Assembly: GCA_020629635.1 (NCBI GenBank) | Contig: JAHDCX010000010.1 | Span: forward strand, 62,001-126,000 | Length of the DNA: 64,000 bases | Direction of reading: 5' to 3' | DNA from: Acidimicrobiales bacterium | GTDB lineage: Bacteria > Actinomycetota > Acidimicrobiia > Acidimicrobiales > SHLQ01 | Part shown: positions 1 to 9,737 of the stretch, piece after piece | Layout: every line of letters starts with the position of its first letter | Position numbering within the stretch: position 1 is the first letter of the stretch | Program-made: the position numbers and the translations under genes | The notes under the pieces: generated by a model | The model's input: the letters and a program-made list of their open reading frames with translations, nothing else | Databases searched by the model: none | What the model was told of the DNA's origin: nothing

Positions 1-180
1 GTGCACATCGGTGCGGCCACCGCGATCTTTTGTGCGGGGGCCTTCTACATCATCTACAGCCGGACGAACCCAGACTTCCGGTACACGCTGTACATCACCG
101 AATTCGTCACGTCGGTCGCGTTCGGGGTCTCGTGGCTCGTTAAAGGTGCGGAAACCTTCCGCCTCCGGGGCCCGACGTAA
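1..180 (+). CDS. C-terminal end of an unidentified membrane protein (5' end outside window)
   Basis: An open frame runs from the first base to a TAA at 178-180 and gives the last 59 residues of a protein that begins upstream. The visible part has two hydrophobic stretches, roughly residues 3-19 and 31-47, separated by a short polar loop, and it ends with a basic tail (FRLRGPT). This suggests two terminal membrane helices. It lies only 9 bases before the first catabolic gene, so it is probably in the same transcription unit and may be a transport or membrane component of that pathway. I do not recognise the family. Confidence 0.6.
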   Translation: MHIGAATAIFCAGAFYIIYSRTNPDFRYTLYITEFVTSVAFGVSWLVKGAETFRLRGPT

Positions 181-189
181 ACTCGCCGG

Positions 190-1416
190 ATGCGCATCGA
201 TGGGGATCGACTACTGCGCCGGCTGGCCGAGCTCGGCGCCATCGGCGCGATCGAGGGCACTGAGGGCTGCGCCCGCCTCGCACTGACCGACGAGGACCGC
301 GACGGCCGCGATCTCGTGGTCACGTGGATGCGGGAGCTCGGCCTCGACATCGAAGTAGACGGCATCGGCAACGTGATCGCGACCATGCCGTGGCCTGACG
401 ACACGCCGCCGGTCATGTGTGGTTCGCACATCGACACCGTGCGAACGGGCGGCCGGTACGACGGCAACCTCGGCGTGCTTGCCGGGTTGGAGATCATCGA
501 GACCGTGCTCGCCGAGGGCGCCGAACTCGCTCGCCCGCTGTCGGTCGCGTTCTTCACCGACGAGGAGGGCGCCCGTTTTCCGCCCGACATGTTGGGCAGC
601 CTCGTCTACGTCGGCGGCATGCCCCTCGAAGAAGCGCTCACGATCGAAGGGATCGATGGCGCCATCGTTGGCGACGAGCTCGACCGCATCGGCTACGCCG
701 GATCGGCGCCGCTGCCGGGCCGAGTGCCCCACAGCTTCGTCGAGCTCCACATCGAACAAGGCCCCGTGCTCGAAGCCGACGGCGTGACCATCGGCGCGGT
801 CACCGGCGTGCAGGGCATCTCGTGGCAAGAGGTCGTCGTGACCGGCCAGAGCAATCACGCAGGGACGACGCCCATCTCGCATCGCCGCGACCCCGGGTTG
901 GTCGCTGCGCGCTGCACGGCGTTCGTGCGCGACCTCGCCGACGAGCTCGGCCACCCTCAGGTCGCGACCGTTGGTCGGATCGAGTTCCACCCCAACCTCG
1001 TCAACGTCGTGCCCGCCTCGGCGACGTTCACCGTCGATCTCCGCAACACCGACGAAGCCGTGCTCCAGGAGTCCGAGCGTCGCTTCGCCGAGTTCCTGGG
1101 TGCGGCTGCGGAGGCCGAGGGCTGCACAGTCGAGACCCGCAGGCTCGCCCGGTTCGAGCCGGTCATCTTCGACGACATGGTCATCGACCTCGTCGAGTCG
1201 AGCGCTCAGGATCTGGGCTTCAGCGTGCAGCGCATGCCGTCGGGTGCGGGCCACGATGCGCAGATGCTCGCTCGGGTCTGTCCAACCGCCATGGTGTTCA
1301 CCCCGAGCAAGGACGGCATCAGCCACAACCCGGCCGAACACACCGACCCCGCCGACCTCGAAGCCGGCGCCAACGTGATGCTCCGAACCATGCTGGCCCT
1401 GGCGACGGAGGCCTGA
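190..1416 (+). CDS. M20-family amidohydrolase (N-carbamoyl-L-amino acid hydrolase / allantoate amidohydrolase type)
   Basis: This 408-residue cytoplasmic enzyme belongs to the hydantoinase/carbamoylase branch of the M20 metallopeptidase-like family, which hydrolyses N-carbamoyl (ureido) bonds. Metal ligands can be read in order: H80 in GSHIDT, D91 in GRYDG, the acidic pair E125/E126 in TDEEGARF, H187 in ELHIEQGP, and H379 in GISHNPAEH near the C-terminus. Length and motif order match AllC/HyuC rather than the YgeY peptidase. It is the first clearly catabolic gene of a coupled operon; its TGA overlaps the next ATG (TGATG). The exact substrate (allantoate, ureidoglycine or a carbamoyl amino acid) cannot be told from sequence. 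The purine-type neighbours favour a ureide. Confidence 0.88.
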   Translation: MRIDGDRLLRRLAELGAIGAIEGTEGCARLALTDEDRDGRDLVVTWMRELGLDIEVDGIGNVIATMPWPDDTPPVMCGSHIDTVRTGGRYDGNLGVLAGLEIIETVLAEGAELARPLSVAFFTDEEGARFPPDMLGSLVYVGGMPLEEALTIEGIDGAIVGDELDRIGYAGSAPLPGRVPHSFVELHIEQGPVLEADGVTIGAVTGVQGISWQEVVVTGQSNHAGTTPISHRRDPGLVAARCTAFVRDLADELGHPQVATVGRIEFHPNLVNVVPASATFTVDLRNTDEAVLQESERRFAEFLGAAAEAEGCTVETRRLARFEPVIFDDMVIDLVESSAQDLGFSVQRMPSGAGHDAQMLARVCPTAMVFTPSKDGISHNPAEHTDPADLEAGANVMLRTMLALATEA

Positions 1417-3167
1417 TGGCGCACACAACGCCCCCGTTGACTCCCGCCTCGCTCGCCGCCCTGCTCGGACGGATCGGACATGAGTGGGAGACCCGCAAGA
1501 AGATCTTCGACCTGCCAAACGCTCGGATCTGGTCGGCCGACCCCGACGTCGACTTGGGCGTCGAGTTCCTCGGTCGACCGATCGCCACGCCCATCGGCCC
1601 AGCCGCCGGGCCGCACAGCCAGCTCGCCCAGAACATCGTGCTCAGCTGGCTTGGTGGGTCACGCCTGTTCGAGCTCAAGACCGTGCAGATCCTCGACGAC
1701 CTCGAGATCCAGCGGCCCTGCATCGACATGCAGACGATCGGCTACAACATCGAGTGGAGCCAGGAGCTCACGGTCCCACAGAGCCTGACCGAGTACGTGA
1801 AGGCGTCGATGCTGCTCGACATCCTCTCGGGCTGGGAGCCGCTCACCGAGCACCTGGGCCCCGACCCCGGGCCGCACGTGTTCGACATGTCGGTCGGCTA
1901 CGACCTGGCCGGCATCTCGTCCGACAAGGTCTCGGCGTTCATCACCGGCATGAAGAACGCCACCGCCGAGGTCGATGCGCTCCGCAGTGAGATCACGGGG
2001 GAGTGGGCGGAGTTTGCTGACCTCGACTTCCGGACGGTTCTGTCGGACACGCTGACGCTGTCGACCTTCCACGGCTGCCCGCCCGAAGAGATCGAGTCGA
2101 TCACCAAGCACCTGATCGACGTCCACGAGCTCGACGTGATCGTGAAGCTCAACCCGACGCTGCTCGGCTACGAGACGGTCGCCAGCATCGTCAACGACGA
2201 GCTCGGGTACACCGACGTGTCGGTCAAGGAGTCGGCGTTCGCCGAGGATCTCCAGTTCGACCGAGGCATCGAGTTGATCGGCGAGCTGCGCCAGTACGCC
2301 GCCGACCGGGGGCGCCAGTTCGGCATCAAGCTCACCAACACGCTCGTGGTCGACAACGCCAAGCAGTTCATGCCCGAGGACACGATGTACCTCTCGGGCC
2401 CGCCGCTGCACGTGCTCGCCTCGACCCTGCTCGACAAGCTGGCGACGGCCTTGCCGGGCATGCTCGCCATCCCCGGAAGCGACGGCGACATCATGGTCTC
2501 GTTCTCGGCCGGGATCACCAAGGACAACCTGCCGTCGGCCATCGCCATGGGCGTGCAGCCGGCCACCGTGTGCTCGGACCTGCTCAAGCCCGGGGGCTAC
2601 GGCCGGCTCGCGCCGATGCTCAAGACGCTGGTCAAGGAGATGAAGGCTGCCGGCGCCACCGACATTGCAAGTTTTCGGTCAGCGCGCCAGACCGAGGCAG
2701 AGGCGGCCGGGTTCGCATCGGCGAACGCCGCCCATGTCGCCCACATCCGGGGCGACGGGATCGGCGCCTACCACCTCGACGGCAACTCCAAACTGCCTCG
2801 TGAGGTCGACCACACCCTCGAGATGTTCGGGTGCGTCGCCTGCAACTTCTGCATCACGGTGTGCCCCAACGATGCGTTCTTCTCGATCCCGAGCCTCACC
2901 GACATGGCCGCCCGACAGCAGTACTTCGTGTTTGCCGAGCTCTGCAACGAGTGCGGCAACTGCATGGTCTTCTGCCCCGAAGAGGGCGACCCGGCGTTCG
3001 TGAAGCCCCGGGTGTACACCGACGACACGCTGTACGCCGGTCGTGACGGACAGGGCTTCTTGGTGCGAGACGGTGCACTGGTCGACGCCCGTGCCGATGA
3101 GGACACGATGGACACCTTCACCAAGCTGTGGGGCAACGGCACGGTCCTTCCGGGAGCGGTGTCGTGA
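1416..3167 (+). CDS. Short YgfK-like Fe-S oxidoreductase (dihydropyrimidine/dihydroorotate dehydrogenase-like barrel plus 2x[4Fe-4S])
   Basis: The first ~440 residues match the N-terminal barrel of E. coli YgfK: PIGPAAGPHSQLAQNI, FELKTVQILDDLE, FDMSVGYDLAGI, STFHGCPPEEIE, VKLNPTLLGYE and CSDLLKPGGYGRL are all recognisable. The C-terminus has two ferredoxin clusters: C473-x2-C476-x2-C479-x3-C483P and C510-x2-C513-x2-C516-x3-C520P. At 583 residues it is little over half of E. coli YgfK (about 1030), because the internal glutamate-synthase-like FAD/NADPH domain is absent, so electrons must come from or go to another partner. ATG at 1416 overlaps the upstream stop, and its own TGA is overlapped by the next GTG. 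YgfK is associated with urate/purine breakdown; the 'selenate reductase' name in databases is historical. The chemical step is unknown. Confidence 0.85.
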   Translation: MAHTTPPLTPASLAALLGRIGHEWETRKKIFDLPNARIWSADPDVDLGVEFLGRPIATPIGPAAGPHSQLAQNIVLSWLGGSRLFELKTVQILDDLEIQRPCIDMQTIGYNIEWSQELTVPQSLTEYVKASMLLDILSGWEPLTEHLGPDPGPHVFDMSVGYDLAGISSDKVSAFITGMKNATAEVDALRSEITGEWAEFADLDFRTVLSDTLTLSTFHGCPPEEIESITKHLIDVHELDVIVKLNPTLLGYETVASIVNDELGYTDVSVKESAFAEDLQFDRGIELIGELRQYAADRGRQFGIKLTNTLVVDNAKQFMPEDTMYLSGPPLHVLASTLLDKLATALPGMLAIPGSDGDIMVSFSAGITKDNLPSAIAMGVQPATVCSDLLKPGGYGRLAPMLKTLVKEMKAAGATDIASFRSARQTEAEAAGFASANAAHVAHIRGDGIGAYHLDGNSKLPREVDHTLEMFGCVACNFCITVCPNDAFFSIPSLTDMAARQQYFVFAELCNECGNCMVFCPEEGDPAFVKPRVYTDDTLYAGRDGQGFLVRDGALVDARADEDTMDTFTKLWGNGTVLPGAVS

Positions 3168-4102
3168 GTCGGGTCATCACCGTCGGTGCAGCTCAGCTCG
3201 GACCGATCGAGGCCGAGCACACCCGCGCAGACGTGATCGAACGGCTGCTCGTGTTGCTCCGGCAGGGTGCCGAGCGTGGCTGCGATCTCGTCTCATTCCC
3301 CGAACTGGCACTCACCACGTTCTTCCCCCGCTGGTACACCGACACCGTCGACGGTCACGACCACTACTTCGAGACGGAGATGCCCGGCACCGAGACCAAG
3401 GTGCTCTTCGACGAGGCAAAGGCGCTTGGCGTGGGCTTCAACCTCGGCTTCGCCGAACTCACCCCGCCCGACGACGACGGCGTCCAGCATCGCTACAACA
3501 CGACGATTCTCGTCGAGCGCGACGGAACCGAGGTCACCCGATTCCGCAAGGTGCACATCCCCGGCCACGAGGCCGACGAACCGTGGCGCCCGTTCCAGCA
3601 CCTCGAACGACGCTACTTCGAGGAGTCGCCCGAAGGTTTCGGCGTGCACCGGGCGTTCGGCGGGCTGGTCGGGCTCGCCACGTGCAACGACCGTCGCTGG
3701 CCCGAGACCTATCGCGAGATGGGGTTGCAGGGAGTCGAGCTGATCTTGATCGGCTACAACACCCCCATCCACTACGCCCCTGACCCCGGCCAGAACGCGC
3801 TGCAGGGATTCCACAACCAGCTGTGCATGCAGGCCGGCGCCTACCAGAACGGCACGTGGGTGGTGGGTGTGGCCAAGGGCGGCACCGAGTGCGGCGTCGA
3901 ATCGCTGGCGCAATCGTGCATCATCGCCCCATCGGGCCAGATCGTTGCGCAGGCGACGACGTGTGGCGATGAGCTGATCGTTGCCGCCTGCGACCTCGAC
4001 CGCTGCAAGGACTTCAAAGAGACTCTGTTCGACTTCGCCCGCTACCGCCGACCCGAGCTGTACGGCCGGATCACGGGCCAAAAGGGAGTGATCGAACCAT
4101 GA
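3164..4102 (+). CDS. N-carbamoyl-D-amino-acid hydrolase-like nitrilase-superfamily amidohydrolase
   Basis: A 312-residue carbon-nitrogen hydrolase. The catalytic triad sits almost exactly where it does in Agrobacterium D-carbamoylase (E47, K127, C172): E47 in FPELALT, K129 in RKVHIPG and C174 in LATCNDRRWPET. The NDRRWPETYR, GYNTPIHY, FHNQLCMQAGAYQNGTW and SCIIAP segments are typical of that subfamily, which releases CO2 and ammonia from ureido compounds. GTG at 3164 was chosen because it gives the same 4-base GTGA overlap seen throughout the operon and has a purine-rich GGGAGC about 8 bases upstream. The operon therefore holds two different carbamoyl-cleaving enzymes. Confidence 0.88.
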   Translation: MSRVITVGAAQLGPIEAEHTRADVIERLLVLLRQGAERGCDLVSFPELALTTFFPRWYTDTVDGHDHYFETEMPGTETKVLFDEAKALGVGFNLGFAELTPPDDDGVQHRYNTTILVERDGTEVTRFRKVHIPGHEADEPWRPFQHLERRYFEESPEGFGVHRAFGGLVGLATCNDRRWPETYREMGLQGVELILIGYNTPIHYAPDPGQNALQGFHNQLCMQAGAYQNGTWVVGVAKGGTECGVESLAQSCIIAPSGQIVAQATTCGDELIVAACDLDRCKDFKETLFDFARYRRPELYGRITGQKGVIEP

Positions 4103-6731
4103 CCGACTTCACCCTCAACGGTCAGACCGTCTCCGCACGCGACGACCATGCCCACCTGCTCACCGCGCTGCGCGACGAGCTCGGCGTGATGTCGCCCAAG
4201 GACGGCTGCTCACCGAGCGGGCAGTGCGGTTGCTGCACCGTGCTCGTCGACGGCAAAGCCCGGGTCGCCTGCCAAACCTCGATGGAACGGGTCGCGGGCA
4301 CCGAGGTCGTGACGATGGAAGGCATCGACGCCGACGAACGTCAGCGCATGGCCGATGTCTTCGCCGCCCACGGCGCACTCCAATGCGGGTTCTGCACCCC
4401 CGGCATTGTCGTGCGGGCCAAGGCAATGATCGACAAGGCCGGCGCGGACCTCACCCGCGAGCGTGCTGCGGGCTTGCTCGGAGCGCACCTGTGCCGCTGC
4501 ACCGGCTACACGAAGATCCTCGACGCGATCGAAGTGCTGGCCGCCGGCGAAACTGCCGTGGCGATCCAGCCCAAGGGTGTCGGCACCCGGGGCATCAAGT
4601 ACGAAGCCGCACCCCTCACGCTCGGCGACCGCCCGTTCATCGACGACATGGTTCCCGACGGGCTCCTCCACGGTGCGGTCCACCTGAGCGCCCACGCCCG
4701 AGCGGATGTCACCGGGATCGACACCGCAGCCGCCGAGGCGATGCCCGGCGTCGTGCGGGTGTTCACCGCCGCGGACGTCCCCGGCGAGCTGCGCCACGGA
4801 CTGATCCACAAGGACTGGCCGATCTTCATCCCCGTCGGCGGCCGCACCAGCTATCTCGGTGACGTGCTCGCCTATGTCGTCGCCGAAGACCGCGCCACCG
4901 CGCGAGCGGCGGCCGAGCTGGTCGAGGTGAGCTATTCGCCGCTCGACCCGATCACCAACCCGATGCAGGCCATCGCCACCGATGCACCCGCCGTGTGGAC
5001 GCTCGACGGCAACGTGCTCTCCACCAGCACGTATTCGCGCGGCGACGCCGACGCGGCTCTCGCCGGGGCCGCCCACGTCGTGCGCGAGACGTTCCAGACG
5101 CAGCGCATCGACCACGCCTTCGTCGAACCCGAATCGACCCTCGCGGTTCCGATCCCCGCCGGCGACCCGCTGCCATTGACCAACGGCGACACCGCTGGCG
5201 ACCCGACCGGCTTCGACCGCCTGATGGTGTACTCGGGTGGGCAGGGGATCTGGGACGACCGCAACGACATCGCCCGCATCCTCGATGTGCCGACTGAGAC
5301 CATCGTGACCGAACTCGTGTCCAACGGCGGTGCGTTTGGCGGCAAAGAGGACATGTCCAACCAGGGCCAGACGGCGCTCGCCGCGTGGCTCCTGCAGCGT
5401 CCGGTAAAGACGACGTTCAGTCGCGAGGAGTCGTTCCTCGTCCACACCAAGCGGCATCCGATCCGCATGGAGTACGAGGCGGGCTGTGATGCGGACGGCG
5501 TGATGGTTGGCCTGCGTGTCCGGATGGTCGGCGACTCCGGACCGTACGCGTCGGTGGGCATGAAGGTGCTCGAGCGCGCTGCCGGTCATGCGTCGGGTCC
5601 CTACGTCGTGCCCAACATCGACCTCGAAGCGATCGCGGCGCGGACCAACAACTCGGTGTGCGGCGCCTTCCGCGGGTTCGGTGCCAATCAGGCCCAGTTC
5701 GCGATGGAAGGCTGCATGGACCGCCTGGCCGAGATGGTTGGTATCAGCGGTTGGGAGATGCGCAGCCGCAACGTCGTCGAACCCGGTGTCACGTGGGGCC
5801 CGGGCCAGATCCTCGACGACGGCTGCCTTGGCGCCCGGGCGTGTCTCGATGCGGTCAAGCCCGCCTATGACGAGGCGGTCGCGGCGGGCAAGCCAGTCGG
5901 ACTTGGGCTCGGGTTGAAGAACTCGGGTCTCGGCAACGGCTTCAAAGAGATCGCCAAGGCGGTCGTGCACTTCCGGCCCGACGGTGTCGTCGAGGTCCGG
6001 CACTGCTGGACCGAGATGGGCCAGGGCATCCACACCGTCGCCCTGCAGGTGGCGGTCGAAGAACTCGGCGTGTCGGCCGACCAGGTCGAGGTGATCGTCG
6101 ACTCAACCCGTGAGCTCGGCGCCGGCCAGACGACCGGCTCGCGGGGCACCCTGATGGGTGCCGGATCGGTGCAGGATGCGTGTCGCAAAGCGATGGCCGA
6201 CGGCTGCAAGGTGGGCGTCGACTACGAGGGCGAGTACCGCGTCGACTGGACCAACTCGCTCTCGGAGGGTCTCGACAATCCGATCATCCACTCGACCTTC
6301 GGGTACGCCGCCCAGATGGTGATCCTCGATTCGGATTCGGGCGATGTCGAGAGGGTGGTCGCCGCCCACGACGTCGGCAAGGCGGTCAACCCGCTGTTGT
6401 GCGAAGGCCAGATCGAAGGGTCGGTCCACATGGGGCTCGGCTATGCGTTGAGCGAAGGGTTCCCGTGTGATGTCGACGGTCGCCCGCTCAACGACACGTT
6501 GCGTTCGCTCGCCATCGTGCGACCCAAAGACATGCCGCCGGTCGACGTGATCCTCGTCGAATCGCCCGAACCGAACTCGCCCTACGGCATCAAGGGCGTC
6601 GGTGAGATCGGGCTCGTGCCCACCGCCGGTGCGGTCGCCGCCGCCATGCAGAGCCATGACGGCGTGTGGCGGAACGAACTTCCCCTCGTCAACGAGGACA
6701 ATCGAGAAACCACTGACTCCTGGAGGGTCTC

Positions 6732-6735
<4 letters not shown>
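4099..6735 (+). CDS. Fused [2Fe-2S]/molybdopterin xanthine dehydrogenase-type hydroxylase
   Basis: An 878-residue protein that joins a CoxS/XdhC-like iron-sulfur domain (about 1-155) to a CoxL/XdhB-like molybdopterin subunit (about 165-870). Cluster ligands are C37, C43, C46 and C58 ([11 protein letters not shown]) and C96, C99, C132 and C134 (CGFCTPG...CRCTGY). The molybdenum domain shows [40 protein letters not shown] and the catalytic Glu836 in GVGEIGL. No FAD domain is present, so electrons probably pass to a partner such as the YgfK-like protein. The architecture matches the XdhD / 'selenium-dependent xanthine dehydrogenase' type found with ygfK and ssnA. It likely hydroxylates a purine or related N-heterocycle. 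ATGA overlap with the gene before. Confidence 0.88.
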
Positions 6736-8255
<1,520 letters not shown>

Positions 8256-8285
8256 GTGTCGTGTCGGCTCCCTAGCCTCAGACTG

Positions 8286-9185
8286 ATGGGCAGACGCTCC
8301 GACCGCGAGGAGATCTTCGCTGAACAGCGAATCGTCGTCGTCGATCCGGCTGATCACTCGTTGGTGGAGGTCTTCTGCTGTCCCTTCTGTTTGACCTTCT
8401 TCTGCCACGCTGATCTTCACGTCATGGACAAGCCCGGTCAGGCGTTCCTCTCAGTCGAGGACGCTCCGCAGCGAAGTCACTCTCTTGGAGGTCAAGAACG
8501 ATGTCTGAGCTGCCGCGAGCGGTGCAACAACTCGTTTTGGTTTGAGACCGTCGTGGTCCAAAGGAAGCGGGAGGAGGCTCGCTTACAAGGAATGGCACCC
8601 GACGAGCTACGTGCCTGGGTGCTTGCCAATGAGGATCGTGTTTTCCAAGTGCCGTCCCGTGGCCCGGAGTTCCTCTACGAGCTGAAGACGGCGTATGTGA
8701 TCGCATTCGCAGCACTCGGCACCGCGTACATCCTCAACTCACAGCTCGACCAGGTTCGGGAGCTTCTCAAGCTGCCAAAGCAGACGGAGTGGGACCAGAT
8801 ACCGGCGGTCTGCGGCTATGTAGCGACGGACTTCGAGTATCAGCCGCGAACGATCCTCAGGGTCGAGGACCCGAGTGCCTACGTGGTGATCATCCCGCCC
8901 AACCACTCGGTCGACACTGGAGGGTCGGAGGTCTCGCATGGGGTCTACCTTCCTACCGAGGACACTGAGGGCAACTTCTATTCGATGTTGGCTGATGGCC
9001 CATTCCGCGCTCGCGTTGTCGCAGTCGTTGCGTGGCCCGATGCTCGGCGTTTTGCGAACAGCTGGCAGGCAAGCGACGAAACTCGCCTGGAGCGAGTTGA
9101 GGCCGGGGTATCACGCGAGACGTTGAAGCGAGCTCGCAAAGTCGGTGCAGACGGACGCCTTATCTCATCGCCCAAGATCCGCTAA
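8286..9185 (+). CDS. Hypothetical protein with a degenerate HNH-like/zinc-ribbon N-terminus
   Basis: About 299 residues from ATG 8286 (MGRRSDREE). Near residues 30-75 it shows CPFC, then SVEDAPQ..SLGG, then CLSCRERCNN. This follows the spacing of an HNH nuclease of the 'C-x2-C ... VEHVPPxSLGG ... C-x2-CN' kind, but the catalytic histidine position reads D. It may be an inactivated nuclease-like domain. The rest (95-299) is unrecognised, with a possible hydrophobic stretch (AYVIAFAALGTAYIL). Codon choice is visibly less GC3-rich than in the flanking operon, suggesting transfer. Its stop overlaps the stop of the convergent toxin gene by 4 bases. Confidence 0.6.
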   Translation: MGRRSDREEIFAEQRIVVVDPADHSLVEVFCCPFCLTFFCHADLHVMDKPGQAFLSVEDAPQRSHSLGGQERCLSCRERCNNSFWFETVVVQRKREEARLQGMAPDELRAWVLANEDRVFQVPSRGPEFLYELKTAYVIAFAALGTAYILNSQLDQVRELLKLPKQTEWDQIPAVCGYVATDFEYQPRTILRVEDPSAYVVIIPPNHSVDTGGSEVSHGVYLPTEDTEGNFYSMLADGPFRARVVAVVAWPDARRFANSWQASDETRLERVEAGVSRETLKRARKVGADGRLISSPKIR

Positions 9186-9448
9186 CGATCTCGGTAGACG
9201 TCGCGGCGGTGCCCGATCCGGATCACGAGAATCACGAGCCGATGGTCGTGGACCTCGTACAGCACGCGGTAGTTGCCGACCCGTACCCGATAAACCGACT
9301 CCTCGCCGGCCAGCTTCGTGCAGTTCGGCGGTCGCGGATCGTTTGCCAAGAGGTCGAGCGCGGCGCGGATTCGAAGCTGGTCGTTCCGCTCCAGCCGAGC
9401 GAGCGATTTGATCGCGCTCCGGCGGATCTCGACCCGGTAGGTGCTCAC
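9182..9448 (-). CDS. RelE/ParE-family toxin
   Basis: An 88-residue protein with the full RelE signature: STYRVEIRRSA at the N-terminus, KLAG near residue 47, YRVRVGNYRVLYEV near 53-66 and IGHRRDVYR at the C-terminus. The basic residues and the final tyrosine correspond to the RNase residues of ribosome-dependent mRNA interferases. Its start overlaps the antitoxin stop (ATGA at 9445-9448), giving the standard antitoxin-first operon. Toxin activity is inferred from the family; all usual residues seem intact. Confidence 0.9.
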   Translation of the reverse strand: MSTYRVEIRRSAIKSLARLERNDQLRIRAALDLLANDPRPPNCTKLAGEESVYRVRVGNYRVLYEVHDHRLVILVIRIGHRRDVYRDR

Positions 9449-9696
9449 TCGAGTCCCAGCATCTCCTTGACCTCATCCCACGGGACGTAGTCGTCCTCAG
9501 CGCGAGCTTCGGCGATTGCTCGGCGGTCGTCGGCGTCGTCAGCAGCGTCGATCAAGCGGTCGTAGACCTCGGAGTCGATCAATACAGCGACTCGTTTGCC
9601 GCGGCGAGTGAGCGTTACTGGTTCTCCCGATTGCCGCGACTCTTCGATGACCTCAGCGAGTCGATTGCGGGCTTCGCTGACGGCGACCTCAGACAT
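9445..9696 (-). CDS. Phd/YefM-family antitoxin
   Basis: 83 residues: MSEVAVSEARNRLAEVI forms the Phd-type DNA-binding fold, GEPVTLTRRGKRVAVLI the beta core, and the acidic tail (DDADDRRA...EDDYVPWDEVKEML) the toxin-wrapping helix. A frame upstream stays open to 9900 but reads only arginine/proline-rich shadow sequence of the HNH gene, so ATG 9696 is chosen. That ATG lies directly on a perfect palindrome, and a promoter sits at the right distance for a leaderless transcript. Expected to neutralise the RelE-like protein and repress the operon. Confidence 0.9.
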   Translation of the reverse strand: MSEVAVSEARNRLAEVIEESRQSGEPVTLTRRGKRVAVLIDSEVYDRLIDAADDADDRRAIAEARAEDDYVPWDEVKEMLGLE

Positions 9697-9731
9697 GTAC
9701 GAATCGTACAAAACGTCTCCACTCGTGTCAC
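9696..9731 (-). promoter_or_regulatory. Leaderless promoter and palindromic operator of the toxin-antitoxin operon
   Basis: Reading the minus strand: a -35-like GTGACA (9726-9731), exactly 17 bases, a -10-like TACGAT (9703-9708), then six bases to the antitoxin ATG, so transcription would begin at or next to the start codon. Overlapping the -10 and the ATG is a perfect 7-bp inverted repeat, TGTACGA-A-TCGTACA in plus-strand reading (9696-9710). YefM-type antitoxins bind palindromes with a TGTACA core, so this is a very likely autoregulatory operator. Confidence 0.7.
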
Positions 9732-9737
9732 GATGCA

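Noticed and set aside
417-1415. N-terminal extension of the YgfK-like frame back to 417
   Set aside because: Reads arginine-rich shadow of the M20 gene; ATG 1416 overlaps the upstream stop and starts the family domain.
1416-3167. Selenate reductase subunit
   Set aside because: That database name for YgfK is historical; neighbours point to purine/ureide metabolism.
4210-6033. 607-residue open frame on the minus strand
   Set aside because: It is the mirror of the xanthine dehydrogenase-type gene; GC-rich codons leave the opposite strand open. Composition is Arg/Val/His/Asp-rich without any domain.
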